Assembly (NCBI GenBank): GCA_903921605.1
Contig: CAIXQV010001266.1
Location: 1 to 8,022 of the forward strand
Direction of reading: 5' to 3'
Origin: an uncultured Planctomycetaceae bacterium
GTDB taxonomy: Bacteria; Planctomycetota; Planctomycetia; Planctomycetales; Planctomycetaceae
Length of the DNA stretch: 8,022 nucleotides
Shown here: piece by piece, positions 5,215 through 8,022 of the stretch
How the letters are laid out: each line of letters opens with the position of its first letter
Position numbering within the stretch: the stretch's first letter is position 1
The notes under the pieces: model-generated
Database searches by the model: none
What the model was told of the DNA's origin: nothing
What the model saw: the letters and a program-made list of their open reading frames with translations, nothing else
Program-made: the position numbers and the translations under genes

Positions 5215-6459
5215 ATGTCCGAAAGAAGTCAGTCGTCATTTGCCGTCCGTCGCGGAGGTAAACACTTGGGTATCTTCTTTCCCAAAGATCTGAAAGAGAT
5301 GGCGATTGACGGTCGGCTGCAGGAAACGGACGAAGTTTCTCGACCAGGCGACGTCTGGCATCGTGCATCAACAGTTCGGGGGCTTGAGTTTAAAGCCCCG
5401 AAAGTGCAAATTCCGAAACAGGCCCCGATCCAACAGAGCACCTTGGCCACAAAACCGGCACGCGACACCGCTATTACCCCACAAGTCATGCTGCAGAATC
5501 CGGTTAGCGTTCTTCTTAACACTCTCGTCACAGATCGATTGTCGACTCTTTATCAAAGCGTCAATCGCGGCGAGTTAAAGGAGGCAGAGTTCCGGGTGAC
5601 TGGTGCCATGATGCTGGAACAACTTCAGCAGGCAGTCACGCACCTTGAAACTGCTGACTCTGGACATCCAAAGCCTCCACCAGGTAAGCAAGCTGGCGCT
5701 CTTCCCGCAAAAGTCGCTTCGCCTGCGAATGTGCGGGAACAGGGTTCACGACAGCAAAAGCCGGGCATTGAGCCGTCTGAGTTCGCGTCCTACCCGACTC
5801 AATCAGCAGCTCCGACCGTGCAGTCTCCAGCTAGCGGGACTGGAATAGGTGCCGTCGCAAAACTGGCAGGAGCGGCAGCACTCGGAGGCGCGTTTGGATA
5901 CCTGTTGGCATCTCAGTCGAGATCGTATCCCGGTATGAATACTGGATATGGGTACGGAGGAGGCTTTCAGAATAACGGAGACCATGGAGGTTTCCCGGTG
6001 CAATCAGGAAGTGCGGTTTCTGATTCCTCTAATGACAGCATGCATGCTAATGTCGTTGGTTTTGATACCACTGGTGATGGAATTTCCGACACTTTCGTCG
6101 CTGACTCAAATGCCGACGGTGTCGCAGACTTCGTTGCCACTGACGACAATGGAGATGGATTGATTGACAGTTTCGAGACTGACAACGACCGGGATGGAGA
6201 CTTCGATCAGAAGTTTGTTTCCCAGCACGACGACGGTGATATGGTTGCAACTAACGTCCCTGAAGGTTCCGCCGATTTTGAGCCGGATCCTATGGGAATG
6301 GCAGACGACCCCGATGAAGAATTTGAGGCCGCCGAATTAGATGATGAACTGGAAAGTGACGACTCACTGGATTCATCAGACGAGGTTGGTGATTTGGATT
6401 CAGGCGATTTCGACTCAGGAGACGTTGACTCGGGTGGCGATTTTGACTTCGGTGAGTGA
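5215..6459 (+). CDS. GYF-like domain protein with glycine-zipper segment, calcium-loop repeats and acidic tail
   Basis: The 414-residue protein has four parts. Residues 8-58 (FAVRRGGKHLGIFFPKDLKE and on, with GDVWHRASTVRGLEF) match the bacterial GYF_2 pattern, a small peptide-binding fold. Residues 60-207 include a possible amphipathic helical part (LLNTLVTDRLSTLYQSVNRG, LKEAEFRVTGAMMLEQLQQA) and a Pro/Ala/Gln-rich linker. Residues 208-234 (GTGIGAVAKLAGAAALGGAF, then GYLLASQ) are a small-residue, glycine-zipper-like hydrophobic stretch that could sit in a membrane. Residues 284-335 hold four 13-residue repeats of D-x-[DNT]-x-D-G-x-x-D type, as in EF-hand-like/dockerin/thrombospondin type 3 calcium loops. 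The tail (about 345-414) is extremely rich in Asp, Glu and Ser, ending in DSGDFDSGDVDSGG-type repeats. There is no N-terminal signal peptide, so a cytoplasmic N-terminus is expected; the side on which the repeats lie is unknown. Probably transcribed with the ten-CxxC gene 71 bp downstream. Function not recognised; domain reading is moderately sure. Confidence 0.85.
   Translation: MSERSQSSFAVRRGGKHLGIFFPKDLKEMAIDGRLQETDEVSRPGDVWHRASTVRGLEFKAPKVQIPKQAPIQQSTLATKPARDTAITPQVMLQNPVSVLLNTLVTDRLSTLYQSVNRGELKEAEFRVTGAMMLEQLQQAVTHLETADSGHPKPPPGKQAGALPAKVASPANVREQGSRQQKPGIEPSEFASYPTQSAAPTVQSPASGTGIGAVAKLAGAAALGGAFGYLLASQSRSYPGMNTGYGYGGGFQNNGDHGGFPVQSGSAVSDSSNDSMHANVVGFDTTGDGISDTFVADSNADGVADFVATDDNGDGLIDSFETDNDRDGDFDQKFVSQHDDGDMVATNVPEGSADFEPDPMGMADDPDEEFEAAELDDELESDDSLDSSDEVGDLDSGDFDSGDVDSGGDFDFGE
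6064..6219 (+). repeat. four 13-codon calcium-loop repeats inside the GYF-like gene
   Basis: Four units of 39 bp encode DTTGDGISDTFVA, DSNADGVADFVAT, DDNGDGLIDSFET and DNDRDGDFDQKFV. Acidic residues at unit positions 1, 5 and 9, Gly at 6 and a hydrophobic residue at 11 (F, F, F, K) or nearby recur. The DNA itself has diverged more than the protein, so this is an old, selected repeat, not a fresh duplication. Confidence 0.8.
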
Positions 6460-6530
6460 TCTCAACCGGTTTCATCGAATCCAATCCAATTGGTGCCACA
6501 CCCCATGCCTCTTTGTTCTAAGGTCACAGC

Positions 6531-7886
6531 ATGACCGTTTCTCTCCAGGAAACCAGCCACGACGTAATCTGTTCTTTTATTCAGGGAATGTCGTCTGAGG
6601 TTGTTCCCACCAACATTGGTGACATCGAACAGTCCGCTTTTCGCGAAGCGCTCCGGCGGTACTTCGATTCACTTCCTCATCATGGGATTTCGTCCAGTAG
6701 CGACAGGGCAAAGATTGAGAGAGCGATAGAGTTTTCGACGTTTCATTGCAGGGTGACGACCTTTAGTGAGGCTCGCCATATCGAACGTTGTGTCGTCCCG
6801 TACAAGGGATGGAAGGTGCCACAACTTCGACGAAGCGAAGAGAACACACAACCTTGGGAATTCGGATGGACACCAGACGCAGCACCCGCAAAGGAAATTG
6901 AAAAAAAGATCATTGGAGATTCACAGGAAATTCAGCCATGCTCCAAGTGTAAAGCTGTTGGCACGTTGAATTGTGGCACTTGCAATTGTGCGGGAAAGGT
7001 AGGCTGTCAAAGTTGTCAGTTGACCGGGATCGTCAATTGCCCGACCTGCAAAGGTCACGGAAAGATCCCGCGTGAGAAACAAGTTCAAAAGTCTCGTCCG
7101 TGTGGTAGTTGTGGCACAAACGCGTTGATGAATGTCCTCGCGGTGTTTGACAACAATCCTTACACCAACGCAAGGAGATGCTCAAAATGCAATGGAACCG
7201 GGCAGGAACGCTACTTCGAAATGGAGAAATACCATGAGGCCTGTGCTGCCTGTAAACAAAAAGGAAAGGTGCGGTGCGACATCTGCAGAGGACTTCGATC
7301 ATTGCAATGTGCGACTTGTGCCGGGAAAGGAAATCTTGTCTGTGAGCATTGCAAGGGACAGAAGTCTGTTGTGTCATACCTTGAATTGCGGCGATCGTTC
7401 GAACCAGATTCTCGGGAACTGACGGTGGTTGGAGATCAAGCTGCAAAGTTTCTTGAGCGATCTTTTCAGGAACCGTTTTCTCTGGGACGGGTCACCAAAC
7501 TGAGTTGGGCTGATGAGAACCCCAACGTCTTAGCCGCGTCGCTTGAAACCAACGCAGGGGTCGCGAGGGGAATTGGAGCCACAGTGAATAAAACAATTCA
7601 ACTGCTCCTTGCAAAAAGCATCGCGTCAGCACCTGGCACCGTGCGAAAAACTGCTTGGAAAGTAGAAGTAGAAGTCTTCAAGGCAATGCTTGTGACTTAC
7701 GTGATAGGGGAAAGGAAGTACCAGACCATCTGGGAAAAGGATCGCATTCCGGAAATAGACTCCAACAATGCTTTAGCGACGGTGCGGCCGCATCCGTCAA
7801 TTATTTCAGCCTGGTGTCGAAATGAACTTAAGAAAGTTCAGTCTGTGGCTCAGACCTCCGGTGTCCGCGATGCCGCAATTGACTAG
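6531..7886 (+). CDS. ten-CxxC zinc-binding protein with DnaJ-like cysteine-rich region
   Basis: The 451-residue protein has an unrecognised N-terminal region (1-136), a cysteine-rich core (137-274) and an alpha/beta-looking C-terminal region (275-451) with no family I recognise. The core has ten CxxC motifs, at 137, 148, 159, 170, 191, 217, 238, 249, 260 and 271. The first four and the last four are each spaced exactly 11 residues; CPTCKGHGK, CSKCNGTGQ and CATCAGKG resemble the CxxCxGxG of the DnaJ zinc domain. No J domain is present. Ten pairs could bind five zinc ions. DnaJ-type zinc domains bind unfolded protein or act in thiol chemistry, so a chaperone-like or scaffold role is a fair guess, no more. 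ATG 6531 has AAGG (6520-6523) 7 nt upstream. It follows the GYF-like gene by 71 bp on the same strand without a clear terminator between, so they are probably co-transcribed. The stop TAG directly abuts an IS-like end, so the native C-terminus may be altered. Confidence 0.85.
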   Translation: MTVSLQETSHDVICSFIQGMSSEVVPTNIGDIEQSAFREALRRYFDSLPHHGISSSSDRAKIERAIEFSTFHCRVTTFSEARHIERCVVPYKGWKVPQLRRSEENTQPWEFGWTPDAAPAKEIEKKIIGDSQEIQPCSKCKAVGTLNCGTCNCAGKVGCQSCQLTGIVNCPTCKGHGKIPREKQVQKSRPCGSCGTNALMNVLAVFDNNPYTNARRCSKCNGTGQERYFEMEKYHEACAACKQKGKVRCDICRGLRSLQCATCAGKGNLVCEHCKGQKSVVSYLELRRSFEPDSRELTVVGDQAAKFLERSFQEPFSLGRVTKLSWADENPNVLAASLETNAGVARGIGATVNKTIQLLLAKSIASAPGTVRKTAWKVEVEVFKAMLVTYVIGERKYQTIWEKDRIPEIDSNNALATVRPHPSIISAWCRNELKKVQSVAQTSGVRDAAID

Positions 7887-8022
7887 AGGCTGTTTCAAAA
7901 CCTGATTTGTAGCAATTTCAATGGCATGAGATTTGAAGTTGATTGAGAGCGAAAGGAGTAGCTCTCATGTTAATCAGCCTGTCCTCATGGCCGAAACGAC
8001 GTCGGCCGAATACGACAGGATC
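7887..8022 (+). mobile_element. probable left end of an insertion sequence (IS5-like), continues past the window
   Basis: The sequence from about 7887, AGGCTGTTTCAAAACC, resembles the terminal inverted repeats of IS5-family elements (GAGGCTGTTTCAAAA type, from memory). About 100 bp later a reading frame begins with residues similar to transposase N-termini. The other end and any target duplication lie outside the window, so the assignment is provisional. The bases CTAG just before could be a 4-bp target duplication. Confidence 0.45.
7987..8022 (+). CDS. possible transposase N-terminus, 3' end outside window
   Basis: ATG 7987 begins MAETTSAEYDRI, which fits the start of IS5-type transposases (a YxRI motif a few residues in, normally followed by a PVQRGN-like motif that would lie outside). 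It has no good ribosome site. A different frame starts at ATG 7967 (MLISLSSWPKRRRPNTTG) with a strong site, AAAGGAG at 7952-7958, spacing 8. Either the second frame is a leader that couples translation to the transposase, or one of the two is the real start; twelve codons cannot settle it. Confidence 0.35.
   Translation, partial: MAETTSAEYDRI

Noticed and set aside
5967..6250. Minus-strand ORFs opposite the calcium-loop repeats
   Set aside because: Long antisense open frames are expected opposite GAC/GAT-rich repeats; Ser/His-rich output has no family character.
7033..7446. Minus-strand 137-codon ORF opposite the ten-CxxC core
   Set aside because: The plus strand shows strict CxxC periodicity, which is selected; the antisense product is not recognisable.
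1..8022. CRISPR array, tRNA or rRNA genes
   Set aside because: No regularly spaced direct repeats, no cloverleaf with a T-arm consensus and no rRNA-like stretch were seen on either strand.

Overview
The window looks like an accessory stretch of a planctomycete-type chromosome. This rests on family recollection, not a database search: an RTX-repeat protein with a characteristic C-terminal segment, a long TPR/OGT-like glycosyltransferase, a GYF-like protein with calcium-loop repeats, and an intergenic inverted repeat of a kind I associate with planctomycete genomes. Codon use is moderately GC-rich and gene spacing is loose.

Left part (1-2850): the 3' end of a hemolysin-type calcium-binding repeat protein, a probable terminator hairpin, a perfect 23-bp inverted repeat with a 26-nt loop, then a complete 688-residue TPR protein with a C-terminal GT41 (O-GlcNAc-transferase-like) domain.

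Middle part (2847-4428): decayed or small genes. A class I SAM-dependent methyltransferase on the minus strand is split by two frameshifts and loses its C-terminus where it abuts the glycosyltransferase gene. Next to it, on the plus strand, lies a reading frame that looks coding but is cut by one stop codon. It converges on a minus-strand gene for a small helix-turn-helix protein of terminase-small-subunit character. A doubtful 68-codon ORF lies before radC.

Right part (4429-8022): a RadC-type JAMM-domain protein with a shortened N-terminus, then two co-directional genes 71 bp apart. The first encodes a GYF-like domain, a glycine-zipper-like hydrophobic segment, four 13-residue calcium-loop repeats and a very acidic tail. 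The second encodes a protein with ten CxxC motifs, eight of them in two tetrads spaced exactly 11 residues. The window ends in what looks like the left end of an IS element, starting at the stop codon of the ten-CxxC protein.

How the genes work together is only partly readable. The GYF-like/ten-CxxC pair has its own plausible promoter and may be a functional unit; it is the best candidate here for something undescribed. The pseudogenes, the HTH protein, radC and the IS end suggest a region with repeated insertion and loss.
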